The notes below the pieces were generated by a model, which worked only from the letters and a program-made list of their open reading frames with translations, searched no databases and was not told the DNA's origin. Below, piece after piece: positions 15,670 to 23,788 of a stretch of DNA of 36,402 nt. A program made the translations under genes and the position numbers. Source of the DNA: Armatimonadota bacterium (GTDB taxonomy: Bacteria; Armatimonadota; Hebobacteria; GCA-020354555; CP070648); the NCBI GenBank assembly GCA_020354555.1, contig CP070648.1, positions 3,062,501 through 3,098,902 on the forward strand, read 5' to 3'. Positions within the stretch are counted from its first letter, which is position 1. Each line of letters begins with the position of its first letter.

Positions 15670-17061
15670 ATCAACGTCGTCCTGATAGTCGCCGACACGC
15701 TGCGGGCGGACTACTGCGGCTGCTTGGGCAATCCGTGGGTGCGCACGCCGAACATTGACGCGCTGGCCGCCGCCGGCGCGTGCTTCGACTCGTTCTACGC
15801 CGCGAGTTTTCCCACAGGGCCGATGCGGCAGGATCTTCACTCCGGCCGGTACACCTTTGTCAACATGCGCTGGGGCACGCCATGGCGAAAGCAGGACAAG
15901 ACTCTGGCGCAGGTGCTGCGCGGGCGCGGGTATGTGGCCGCGCTGATCGGCGATACGCCGTCGAACCGAGGCTTTGAGACCGGCTTCGATCATTTCGAGA
16001 TTATCCCCGGGCAAAGTGGCGCGGACCTCAACCCCACCGGCCGCGGGCGTCCATTGCCCGCGAGCGCGCGCAAGCTGCGGACTCCGATCCGGCGGCTGCG
16101 CAACATCCTGCGCACCGAAGCCATGTGGCGCGGGGAGGAGGATCGCTTCGTCGCGCAGACGATGCGCGCGGCTGTGGCGTGGCTCGAATCGCAGTACCGT
16201 TCGACGCGGCCCGTCTTCCTCTTCGTGGATACGTTCGATCCGCACGAGCCGTGGAATCCGCCGCAGCATTACATCGATCTGTATGATCCGAATTACCGTG
16301 GCGATGAGCTGTTCGAGCCGGCATACGAGCCCGCCGATTACGCGAGCGCGGCCGAGATTCGCTACATGCGGTGTCTCTACGCGGCCGAGGTGACGCTGGT
16401 GGATCGGTGGATCGGGTATCTGCTGGACGCACTGGAACGCCTGCGCATGTCCGACGACACGCTGGTGTTGCTGACGAGCGACCACGGGTTCTATCACGGC
16501 GAGCACGGCTTGATCGGCAAGGTTCAACTGCAGCGGAACGGCGTCATCTGTCGCCGCTATCCGCTCTATCGGACGATTCTGCAGGCGCCGCTTATCATGC
16601 GCGGGCCGGCGGTCAAGGCGGGCAGAAAGGTGGCCGCGCTGTGCCAGCCGCCGGATCTGATGCCGACGATTCTCGATTTCGTCGGGGCGCCGATACCGGC
16701 GACGGTGCAGGGCGCCTCGCTGCGGCCGCTCATGGAGGGCAAGCGCGGCGGTGCGCGGGAGGCCGTGGGCAGCTACACGTTTCTCCAGGACGCGGCGGTG
16801 AGGTCTCCTTCGACGCTGCGGACGAAGGACTGGAGTTACATCTACGGCGGCGACGAGGCGGCCAGCGAGTTGTACGACCTGCGGAGCGATCCCGACGAGC
16901 AGAACAACGTGCTGCCGACGCGCCGCGCCCAAGCGGAGCGGCTCCACGCCCGTTACGTCGAGTTCCTGGAGCGCGTGGGGTGCCCGCGCGAGTACCTGGA
17001 ACTGCGCGCCGAGTTCGACCCGAAGCCACGCAAGGGGCTACCGCGGCAGCGCTGGCTGTGA
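15670..17061 (+). CDS. Sulfatase-like hydrolase (alkaline-phosphatase superfamily) with Thr at the nucleophile position
   Basis: Probable cytoplasmic hydrolase of 463 residues in the sulfatase/alkaline-phosphatase superfamily. Metal-site segments are visible: NVVLIVADTLRADYCG at the N-terminus (Asp9), DTFDPHEPW in the middle, TSDHGFYHGEHGL late, and LYDLRSDPDEQNNV at the C-terminus. The nucleophile motif reads FPTGPMR, so Thr49 stands where classical sulfatases have the Cys or Ser that becomes formylglycine (C/S-x-P-x-R). A Thr nucleophile is known in related phosphotransferases and phosphohydrolases, so a phosphate ester or other substrate is possible. No ATG, GTG or TTG starts the conserved frame; the ATC at 15670 has a well-spaced GGGAGG. 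A CTG at 15625, overlapping the previous stop, is the alternative and would add 15 residues. It likely shares a transcript with the GHL10 gene. Confidence 0.85.
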   Translation: MNVVLIVADTLRADYCGCLGNPWVRTPNIDALAAAGACFDSFYAASFPTGPMRQDLHSGRYTFVNMRWGTPWRKQDKTLAQVLRGRGYVAALIGDTPSNRGFETGFDHFEIIPGQSGADLNPTGRGRPLPASARKLRTPIRRLRNILRTEAMWRGEEDRFVAQTMRAAVAWLESQYRSTRPVFLFVDTFDPHEPWNPPQHYIDLYDPNYRGDELFEPAYEPADYASAAEIRYMRCLYAAEVTLVDRWIGYLLDALERLRMSDDTLVLLTSDHGFYHGEHGLIGKVQLQRNGVICRRYPLYRTILQAPLIMRGPAVKAGRKVAALCQPPDLMPTILDFVGAPIPATVQGASLRPLMEGKRGGAREAVGSYTFLQDAAVRSPSTLRTKDWSYIYGGDEAASELYDLRSDPDEQNNVLPTRRAQAERLHARYVEFLERVGCPREYLELRAEFDPKPRKGLPRQRWL

Positions 17062-17144
17062 GTGAGGGCCGGGGCGGCGCTCTACGCGAACATCATTCTG
17101 AAGACCAGGTCACCGACGCGGGCCCTCGCGGGGGACGGCCTGCG

Positions 17145-19298
17145 CTAGTCCGCCACGTAGCCGATGGCGCGCAGGTGTCTCAGCACGCTCGGCGACAGGG
17201 CGCGGGGCTCTTGAGGGTATCGCGCCCACCAGGCGATGGAGCGCGCGCTGTCTCGGGCCAACGCGATGAGCCGTTCTCGCGACTCGGCCGCCGCAGCCGG
17301 GTCACCGGCCAGGTTGCGGCGCTCGCCGGGGTCGGCTCGCAGGTCATAGACCTCTACCGCCCGGGATTCGGTATGGAAGATCACCTTGTGCTCGGGCGTC
17401 CGCAGCGCCTTGAGTTCCTCGCCGCGAAGGGCGCTCTCTGCGTACATCTCGCGCCCGTCGCGTGATGCCGGTCCATTGCTCAGGTTCTCAAGCAACGTTT
17501 GCCCCCGCACACCGCGTGGGATCGGCAGGCCGACGACGTCCAGCACCGTTGGCATCAGGTCAATGAGGCCGACCAACCTAGACACCCTTTTGCCCGCGTG
17601 GTGTCCATGCGGGAACTTGATCAGCAGTGGCACGTGAAGCAGCTCGTCGTACATGCTATGTCCATGCTCCCAGCCGCCGTGATCCCAGAACTCCTCCCCG
17701 TGGTCGGCGGAGATGATGATGAGGGTGTTGTCATACATCCCCGATTCACGCAGGTGCTTCAGGAGACGCCCAAGCCATCGGTCGGCGTATCGCACTCCAT
17801 CGTCATACAACGCCTCCATGTAACCCTTGTCGTCGGGAGTCAGTTTCGCGCGGCCGGAGCGCATATCGGAACGCAGTTTGACATAGAACTCGAGTGTAGA
17901 GTGAAAAGGGGGGTGCGGAAAAGCGGCGAGGGTCGCGGGTGATTTCTGGGGCGGATCATAGGGCGCGTGCACGTCCATGAGGTGTATCCATAGGAAGAAG
18001 GGCTGGTGTCCCTGCCGCGACAGCCACGCGCAGGTATCGTTGATCACCCGCCTGGCCCTTACGATATCGCGCTCCCCACCGCCCGAATACCGCGGAGGGT
18101 CGTGCAGCGCCCTGGCAACAGCCCGACCTAGTGAGGTCCGGACAAACCACGCTTCGTACCGTCCGAGCCGTGGTAAGGCCGGCGCCCTCTGGCCGGCAGC
18201 ATCAGGCGCGCAGCGGAAACTGACGAACCCGCTGGCGAAGCCTCGATCGCGTCTGAGGTGACCGTTCGTCAGTTCCGCCCGAGTCATGTACCCCGCTCTT
18301 CGCAGCAGCTCAGGCAAAGTCGGGTCTGGCGTGAGAACTCCTCCCTCGCGGGAAGGGCGGCTCGTTCGCACCATCGGACGCCCGGCGCCGACCTCCGACG
18401 GGAAACGGGACGCGAGCATCGAGCCCATGGAGGGAACGGTCCAGGGCGCAGGAGCAAGAGCATTCTCGAACAGGACGGCGTCGCGGGCAAAGCGATCCAG
18501 TTCCGGGGTCAGGCCTTGCACACTGCCATAGCAGCCGAGCCGGTCAGCGCGCAAAGCGTCAACGATGACCAGCAGCACGTTCGAAGCGCCTGGAGACGGC
18601 GCGGGGAACGCGATACGTATTCCCGCCAACCCAATGACCAGCAGGAAAGCAACCGGCCAGAAGGTCCACACACGCGCCCATGAGCGATGCTGCGTGGGGG
18701 CGACTCTGGTGCCGGCGCATTTGCGCCATATCAGCCAGATCGCAGCGAAGGCGGCCGCACCGGCAGTGACTGCGCCTATCTTCTCACCGGCGCTGGTGCC
18801 ATTGGCTGCCCCTCGCATCCATAAAGCCCCGCCGAGTAGATAACCGGCTGCCAGGCCGGCTGCGGCGGGAGCGCCGCTGACGCGCCGCCGGGCGGCAAGC
18901 ACGGCAGCAAGCGAGACGAACGCCCCGACCGCGCTGCTGACCAGGACGACTTTCGCGGCAAACAGAGCCAGGACATCAGCCGGCAGGTCGAGTTCAGCGC
19001 GGGCGGTCATGAAGTAGGCGGTCAGCGCCCCCGCGCCGACTGCCGAGTACAAGCGCCAGACCTTCGCAGGGCTCAGAGGCCGCAGCAAGGCAATGATGCC
19101 TCCGAGAACGCCCGCCGGGATGAGCGCGGCGGCGCCCAACGCGGAGTAGATGCCGACGGTTAGCGCCCACAACGGCCACAGACCGTCGGCGGCGGGTGAG
19201 CGCTGGTGCGCCACCGCGGGCGCCAGCGCTTCGCTGACGCCGACGGCCATGCCGATGAACATCCCGACAGTGGCCGCGACCCTCAAATGTGCTCGCAT
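17145..19298 (-). CDS. Membrane-anchored sulfatase-like hydrolase
   Basis: Integral membrane protein of 717 residues. Residues 1-235 contain about seven hydrophobic helices (for example ALTVGIYSALGAAALIPAGV, VLALFAAKVVLVSSAVGAFV and PVAFLLVIGLAGIRIAF). Residues 240-717 form a sulfatase-superfamily domain predicted to be extracytoplasmic. Metal-site motifs are VLLVIVDALRADRLGCYG (Asp247), HLMDVHAPYDPP and ISADHGEEFWDHGGWEHGH; the C-terminus has VYDLRADPGERRNL. The nucleophile region reads APWTVPSMGSMLAS: Thr287 replaces Cys/Ser and the later Arg is Met. This is therefore not a formylglycine sulfatase by sequence; phosphoglycerol- or phosphoethanolamine-transferase-like chemistry is possible. 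The ATG at 19298 has only a weak SD. It converges with the sulfatase-like gene that ends at 17061, 83 nt away. Confidence 0.88.
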   Translation of the reverse strand: MRAHLRVAATVGMFIGMAVGVSEALAPAVAHQRSPAADGLWPLWALTVGIYSALGAAALIPAGVLGGIIALLRPLSPAKVWRLYSAVGAGALTAYFMTARAELDLPADVLALFAAKVVLVSSAVGAFVSLAAVLAARRRVSGAPAAAGLAAGYLLGGALWMRGAANGTSAGEKIGAVTAGAAAFAAIWLIWRKCAGTRVAPTQHRSWARVWTFWPVAFLLVIGLAGIRIAFPAPSPGASNVLLVIVDALRADRLGCYGSVQGLTPELDRFARDAVLFENALAPAPWTVPSMGSMLASRFPSEVGAGRPMVRTSRPSREGGVLTPDPTLPELLRRAGYMTRAELTNGHLRRDRGFASGFVSFRCAPDAAGQRAPALPRLGRYEAWFVRTSLGRAVARALHDPPRYSGGGERDIVRARRVINDTCAWLSRQGHQPFFLWIHLMDVHAPYDPPQKSPATLAAFPHPPFHSTLEFYVKLRSDMRSGRAKLTPDDKGYMEALYDDGVRYADRWLGRLLKHLRESGMYDNTLIIISADHGEEFWDHGGWEHGHSMYDELLHVPLLIKFPHGHHAGKRVSRLVGLIDLMPTVLDVVGLPIPRGVRGQTLLENLSNGPASRDGREMYAESALRGEELKALRTPEHKVIFHTESRAVEVYDLRADPGERRNLAGDPAAAAESRERLIALARDSARSIAWWARYPQEPRALSPSVLRHLRAIGYVAD

Positions 19299-19640
19299 TT
19301 GGCGCCAGATCCGACCTTGAGTCCTTTTTCAGTATGACCACCCGGGCCGATGGTAGCCTCCGACAGCCAGAGGCCGCTACCTTCCTACTCAGATGGCGTT
19401 GCCGTCCGAGCGCCTCCGGCACCCCGATGGGGTGCCGGAGGCGCAGAGTCGCCCAGCCGAGGCATCGGCCTCCGACCCACGGAGGTGGGGGCTTCGCCTC
19501 GCCGGCTGCCCGGCCCCGGCACACTTGCGGCGGGGCTGGCGGGCGTGTCTTGTACGGCGGACGTGCTTACCCGCAGCGGCGTCGAAGGGCGCACGCCCGC
19601 CGCCGCTTCGGCCCTACCGGCTCACAGCAGCCCACGGATA
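19299..19640. other. Intergenic region with a perfect 16-bp hairpin
   Basis: This 342-nt gap lies between the DUF1559 gene and the downstream membrane sulfatase gene, both on the minus strand. Its main content is the palindrome at 19410-19444. A smaller inverted repeat, CCTCCG/CGGAGG with a 5-nt loop, lies near 19470-19486. Translations of the open frames are Arg/Pro/Ala-rich and look spurious. No promoter could be assigned to the sulfatase gene. Confidence 0.5.
19410..19444. repeat. Perfect 16-bp inverted repeat, terminator-like without a T tract
   Basis: Arms GCGCCTCCGGCACCCC (19410-19425) and GGGGTGCCGGAGGCGC (19429-19444) pair completely around the loop GAT. On neither strand does a run of T follow. 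It lies about 200 nt beyond the stop of the DUF1559 gene and could act as a transcript 3'-end stabiliser, a rho-independent-like element, or a REP-type dispersed repeat. Confidence 0.75.
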
Positions 19641-20531
19641 TCAGGAATAGGGATAATCGACCCACTTTATCTCGTTCGGCATCGCGAGCAGGGCCATCGT
19701 CTCGTAGAAGCCGGCCCGGTAGTACTTGACGTGACCGTCCACGAACGCCACGACCATGGTGATCGGGATGGTCGGTGGATCGCCGCCCAACTCGACCGGC
19801 GTGACGTGGGCGTTGCTGTACCGCTGGCTGTAGCCCTCGTGGGCGCCGTAGGACATGCAGCCGCCCATCGGCTTCCACACCGGGTCGTCGAAGTTGCCCA
19901 CCGCGTTGGAGCACGCCCAGAACCACTGCGGGTTAGTGGTGTCGCCGACGTACCCCAACATGACCGCGACGTCCCAGATGAGCCCGAGGTCACTGACGTA
20001 GTCCGATGCGTAGATGCCGGTGCCATAGGGGTAGTGGACGCAGCTCCACCAGTAGGAGCCGGCCCAACCCCACTCGCCAAGGCGACCGGTCTTGCGCACG
20101 CCGATTGCCGGCCCCGAAGTCAGCACCACGGTCTCCATCTGGCGCCACTCCTCGCGCCGGATGAGGGTGGGGCACTGGAACAGGTCGAGGCTTTTGACAT
20201 ACGGCGTCAGGAGGTCCGCTATCTGCCAGTAGTCGGCGGATCCCAGGCTTGCGCCGTCCGCCGTAGCGATGGTGATGTAGGAGTTGGCGGGGTCAATGGC
20301 GTGGGATGTCACACGGTCGGAGGTGCTGCACGCGGCTGGGAGCACCTCATCGTAGTCCTGGGCGTACATGATCGCCGCCAGGGCGATCTGCTTGCAGTTG
20401 GAGATACAGGTGGCCTTTCTCGCCGCCTCCCGCGCTCGGGCGAACACGGGGAACAGGATGGCGGCGAGGATTGCGATGATCGCAATCACCACCAACAGCT
20501 CAATCAGGGTAAAACCGCGGTTCTTTCGCAT
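19641..20531 (-). CDS. DUF1559 / prepilin-type N-terminal methylation-domain protein
   Basis: Type IV pilin-like or pseudopilin-like exported protein of 296 residues. The N-terminus [19 protein letters not shown] is a prepilin peptidase site (cleavage after Gly6, new N-terminal Phe7) followed by the hydrophobic helix. [19 protein letters not shown] and MYAQDYDE follow, as in the DUF1559 family abundant in Armatimonadota and Planctomycetes. The C-terminal segment with [12 protein letters not shown] matches the H-X9-DG type ending. The ATG at 20531 is chosen because AGGAGG lies 10 nt upstream; a GTG at 20555 is in frame but would sit ahead of that SD. A promoter and a structured leader precede it. 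No pilus assembly genes are nearby, so its assembly partner is unknown. Confidence 0.9.
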   Translation of the reverse strand: MRKNRGFTLIELLVVIAIIAILAAILFPVFARAREAARKATCISNCKQIALAAIMYAQDYDEVLPAACSTSDRVTSHAIDPANSYITIATADGASLGSADYWQIADLLTPYVKSLDLFQCPTLIRREEWRQMETVVLTSGPAIGVRKTGRLGEWGWAGSYWWSCVHYPYGTGIYASDYVSDLGLIWDVAVMLGYVGDTTNPQWFWACSNAVGNFDDPVWKPMGGCMSYGAHEGYSQRYSNAHVTPVELGGDPPTIPITMVVAFVDGHVKYYRAGFYETMALLAMPNEIKWVDYPYS

Positions 20532-20706
20532 GCTGATCTTGCCTCCTTTGGCCACGCGAAAGCGCTATGGCTACCGATTGATAGATAGCAATTGGAGCCG
20601 CTGTCTCGTGCCTCACCTCCTTCCCGGCCCCGCATTACGCGGTTGATTCCTTTGGGGCAACACCAAGGCAAGCGTGCCGCGTCGCGCGCGGCTCGCAGCG
20701 CTGGCT
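20532..20706 (-). promoter_or_regulatory. 5' leader of the DUF1559 gene
   Basis: The predicted transcript has about 175 nt of untranslated leader. On the minus strand it contains GAGCCGC (20694-20688) and, about 90 nt on, the complementary GCGGCTC (20601-20595). This pair would enclose a small hairpin CCGC/GCGG around GTAAT and an isolated strong SD-like GGAGGTGA that has no start codon after it. The true SD AGGAGG lies just before 20531. I do not recognise a known riboswitch class. Confidence 0.35.
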
Positions 20707-20712
20707 ACTCGT

Positions 20713-20741
20713 ATTCTATCCTGAATTGCGGTTCCTGTAAA
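20713..20741 (-). promoter_or_regulatory. Candidate sigma-70-type promoter for the DUF1559 gene
   Basis: Reading the minus strand, TTTACA (20741-20736) is separated by exactly 17 nt from TAGAAT (20718-20713). Each hexamer matches the consensus at five of six positions. A start near 20706 is expected. It stands out from the GC-rich surroundings. Confidence 0.65.
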
Positions 20742-21002
20742 CCCGTGGCAGGGGTTCGCGCGTCCGTTGTCAAGCCCCGCCTGAAAGCGGATGTGACCGC
20801 GCAGAGTGGGGATGACCGCACAATGTCCCGGCGGCCGGGTGTGGCCGCCCGGTCACAGCCGAGGGCGGCTGCGCCACATCCGGGTGCGCACCGTCACGAT
20901 ACCCAGCAAACTCGATGACACCCCTCAAAGCCGGAAGCACGCGGTGGACCAGAGCCAGCGCTCAAATCGGCTCGCCGAGCGACGATGCCCGCCGCTTGGA
21001 CG
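20742..21002. other. Intergenic region, no gene seen
   Basis: Between the DUF1559 promoter and the 3' end of the ceramidase-like gene there are 261 nt with no convincing coding frame. A GC-rich stretch around 20830-20890 can pair with itself imperfectly, but I see no clear terminator for the ceramidase-like gene. Confidence 0.45.
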
Positions 21003-22313
21003 CTACCTGCCAACGGCCGCATGGAGCGAGCGCGCGGCGTCGAGCGCGACGTCCTCGATCTGGTCCCCAGCGGACAGTGATTCCTGGACGCCCTCCGGAT
21101 CCCACGTCTCCTTGGCGACGAAATAGCCCAGGCAGTGGTTGGCGACCGCGAGCACGAACTCGTATTCGCCGGTCATGATGTGCTTGAGCTTCGCGGTGAA
21201 CTCCGGGTGAGGCTCTCCGGGGATGGTGATCATCTGTGCGGGGCCGATGGCGATGAACTGCATGTCGCAGGTGGTCGTGTTGTCGGAGTCGAGGCGCACC
21301 GGCAGAAGGCCGGCACGGATCGCCTCAAGGAGGTCCGGCGTGGTGACCGGGAAGCGTACGCGGTCGCAGGCTATCCTGATCCCGGGCTGCCGGACGGGCT
21401 CCGCGCCCCGGGCCGCCTCGATGGCGGTCTTGGCGAGGGTGGTGCCCATGCGCTCGAGCCATTCTTCGGAGCCGGACATGTCGGCGGGCTCGATGCCGCC
21501 GAGGGCACCGTTGATGAACAGAGTCACTCCGCCAAGCGCCTTCGATACGTCGCGGTACAGGTAGTCGGCCCAATCGGCCGAGACAACGGTGCTCGCGGCG
21601 GGCAAAGCGTCGGGGTGGCTGCCGAAGTTGACGACTGTCGCCATGTTGTCGCCGGACTGCGCGTCGCGCACGAGCATGACGGTGACGCTCGGATCGAAGA
21701 CACCGGGGTTGTGCCAGTTGTGGGCGACGTTGGCCATGACGCGCTCGGGCTTGCCCTCGCGCTCCTCGACGGCGATGGGGAGATCGGCCTCGCCGAATGC
21801 TATGCTGGCAGGCCGCAGGTTCTCCGCCGCCTGAGCGATGGCCTGAATCGAGCGCCCAATGACCCAGCTTACATAGTCGAGGTTGACGGCTTTGCCGTGC
21901 GGGCCGAAGATGCCGAGGGTACACGGAGCGGAATGGGTGTGGGTGCAGGTCACGACGATGTTGTCGGGGTCGAATCCTGGCGCGCCCTGCTTGATGGCGT
22001 CAACCCACTGCGCGTAGAGGTAGATGAGGTCGAGGCTGAGCAGCGCGATCTTCGTCTCGCCGTCATCGAGCACCAGGGCCTTGACGTGGAGGTTGTCATG
22101 GATGCCGCTCTGGGGGCGGGTATCCCAATAGCCATCGAGGTAAAGAGGCTGGTTGCTGTGGAAGAGTTCGGCGGGGCCGTCCGTCCCCGGGGGGAGCGGG
22201 GTCACCAGCACGTCGGCCACTCCGGCGCGCAACTGCGCGGCATCCACCGGCGCGGCGCCAAACGCGACGCCGAGGAGCAGCGCGACGACGATTAGCACGA
22301 CGCACCCGACCAT
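21003..22313 (-). CDS. Exported neutral/alkaline ceramidase-like protein lacking the usual catalytic Ser
   Basis: Secreted protein of 436 residues related to the N-terminal domain of neutral ceramidases (PF04734-like). A signal peptide (VVLIVVALLLGVAFGA, cleaved near residue 26) is followed by family segments: AGVADVLVTPL, GIHDNLHVKALVL (His72), TCTHTHSAP (His125, His127) and NFGSHPDALP (His233), which would form the zinc site. The serine motif of true ceramidases, G-D-V-S-P, is here GGIEP (residues 272-276), so the nucleophilic Ser is replaced by Glu275. The C-terminal half of typical ceramidases is also shortened. It is therefore probably a hydrolase with a different substrate, or a non-catalytic relative. 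The ATG at 22313 has GGGAGGTG 4 nt upstream. It is divergent from the ABC importer genes. Confidence 0.8.
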   Translation of the reverse strand: MVGCVVLIVVALLLGVAFGAAPVDAAQLRAGVADVLVTPLPPGTDGPAELFHSNQPLYLDGYWDTRPQSGIHDNLHVKALVLDDGETKIALLSLDLIYLYAQWVDAIKQGAPGFDPDNIVVTCTHTHSAPCTLGIFGPHGKAVNLDYVSWVIGRSIQAIAQAAENLRPASIAFGEADLPIAVEEREGKPERVMANVAHNWHNPGVFDPSVTVMLVRDAQSGDNMATVVNFGSHPDALPAASTVVSADWADYLYRDVSKALGGVTLFINGALGGIEPADMSGSEEWLERMGTTLAKTAIEAARGAEPVRQPGIRIACDRVRFPVTTPDLLEAIRAGLLPVRLDSDNTTTCDMQFIAIGPAQMITIPGEPHPEFTAKLKHIMTGEYEFVLAVANHCLGYFVAKETWDPEGVQESLSAGDQIEDVALDAARSLHAAVGR

Positions 22314-22465
22314 GAGACACCTCCCGGATTACCCTTCACGCCAACCCAGCCCCCGCTTCCACTGCATGCCTTCCGCAGTCGCGGCATAAGTCCCTGCGCG
22401 GACGGCGCTCATGAGCCGCCGTGCAGGAGGCGCGCGCCCGCGCTACGAATCTATGCGGTGCAAAC

Positions 22466-23788
22466 ATGAGAGGGTTGTTTCCGATTGTCGTCGTCGGCCT
22501 GCTGCTTGCCGCCGCCGGGTGCGCGCGCCAGGACCGGCTCGAACGCGCCGCGGGGAAGCAGATCGAGGTCTCCGTGTTCCTCGGCGGATATGGTCTCGAC
22601 TTCTTTCACGACGTCGCGCGCAGCTACGAGCGGACGCACCCCGGTGTCAAGGTCAACCTGTGGGGCGACCCGCGCAACATCGAGAAGCTGCGGCCGCGCT
22701 TCCTCGCGGGCGACCCGCCCGATGCCTTCTGGGCGTTCCTGCCGATCTGGCGGCTGGCGGACGGAGGCGCGCTGCACCCGCTGAACGAGAGCCTCGAGAC
22801 GCCGGCTTATGGCCAGGACATCACATGGGGCGAGAGCTTCGTGCCCGCCGCGCTGGCGACGACGGTCGTCGCCGGCACGACCTACTTCGTGCCGACCGAC
22901 TTGAGCGTTCACTTGATGTGGTACAACGCCGGCATGTTTCGGGAGCACGGCTGGCAGGTGCCGCGCACGTGGCCGGAGTTCTATTCGCTGTGCGAGCAGA
23001 TTAGGGCTGCGGACATCGCGCCCATCGCCTTCCAGGGGCGATATCCCGATTACGCGTTTCCGATCCTGCTCAACTACTTCCAACGCAAGGCGGGGGAGCG
23101 GCCGCTGTTCGCGCTGATCAACCTGGAGCCGGGCGCATGGCTGCATCCGGACATGCTCGAGGCCGCGCGCGTGCTCCGCGAGATGATGGTCAAGGGCTAT
23201 TTCCAGCCCGGCTGCATGGGGATGACCCACACCGAGGCGCAGATGGAGTTCGTCAACGGGCGCGCGGCGATGGTTCCCTGCGGCACGTGGCTCAAGGCGG
23301 AGATGTCGAACACGACGCCTGACGACTTCGAGATGTCCTGCTTCAACTACCCGACGGTGCCGGGCGGGAAGGGCGATCCGTCGGTGGCAGGGATATCGCT
23401 GGGTTATTGGTGCGTGCCCGCCAAGGCCGCCAACGTCGAGGGCGGGGTGGACTTCCTGAAGTGGCTGACGTCGCTGGACAATGCCAACAAGTTCTGCAAG
23501 GAAAAGGATACGCTGTTCGCGGTGAGGGGTGCGGACAAGTACGTCGCCAAGGAGCTGGCGCCTGCGGTCGAGATCATGAACCGGGCGACGTACACGTGGG
23601 CGGCCATGATCGGCAATTGGTACCCGGAGCTGAGCAAGCGGATCGGGGACGGCCTGGCGTCACTGATGACCGGCAACATCACACCGGAGGAGTTTTGCCG
23701 CCGCCTGGAGGACATGAGCGACCGCACCCGGCGCGATGCGCGAACGCCGAAATACCGCCTCGAACTGCCGCCGGGGGCTGCATCATGA
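22466..23788 (+). CDS. ABC sugar transporter substrate-binding lipoprotein
   Basis: Extracytoplasmic solute-binding protein of 440 residues (family 1, COG1653) for a carbohydrate importer. The start at 22466 yields a lipoprotein-type signal MRGLFPIVVVGLLLAAAGC with Cys19 as the likely lipid anchor. Family features follow: IEVSVFLGGYGLDF, YERTHPGVKVNLWGDP, GDPPDAFWAF, LMWYNAGMFREHGW, EFVNGRAAMVPCGTWL and a C-terminal DFLKWLTSLDNANKF. It overlaps the first permease gene by ATGA, marking an operon. The SD is weak. The ligand is not predictable from sequence; the neighbouring PL4-like lyase and GH130 suggest oligosaccharides from plant or mannan polymers, which is inference. Confidence 0.9.
   Translation: MRGLFPIVVVGLLLAAAGCARQDRLERAAGKQIEVSVFLGGYGLDFFHDVARSYERTHPGVKVNLWGDPRNIEKLRPRFLAGDPPDAFWAFLPIWRLADGGALHPLNESLETPAYGQDITWGESFVPAALATTVVAGTTYFVPTDLSVHLMWYNAGMFREHGWQVPRTWPEFYSLCEQIRAADIAPIAFQGRYPDYAFPILLNYFQRKAGERPLFALINLEPGAWLHPDMLEAARVLREMMVKGYFQPGCMGMTHTEAQMEFVNGRAAMVPCGTWLKAEMSNTTPDDFEMSCFNYPTVPGGKGDPSVAGISLGYWCVPAKAANVEGGVDFLKWLTSLDNANKFCKEKDTLFAVRGADKYVAKELAPAVEIMNRATYTWAAMIGNWYPELSKRIGDGLASLMTGNITPEEFCRRLEDMSDRTRRDARTPKYRLELPPGAAS

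Noticed and set aside
17062-17144. GAGGGCC/GGCCCTC inverted repeat between the convergent sulfatase-like genes
   Set aside because: The loop would be about 45 nt and no T tract follows; weak support as a terminator.
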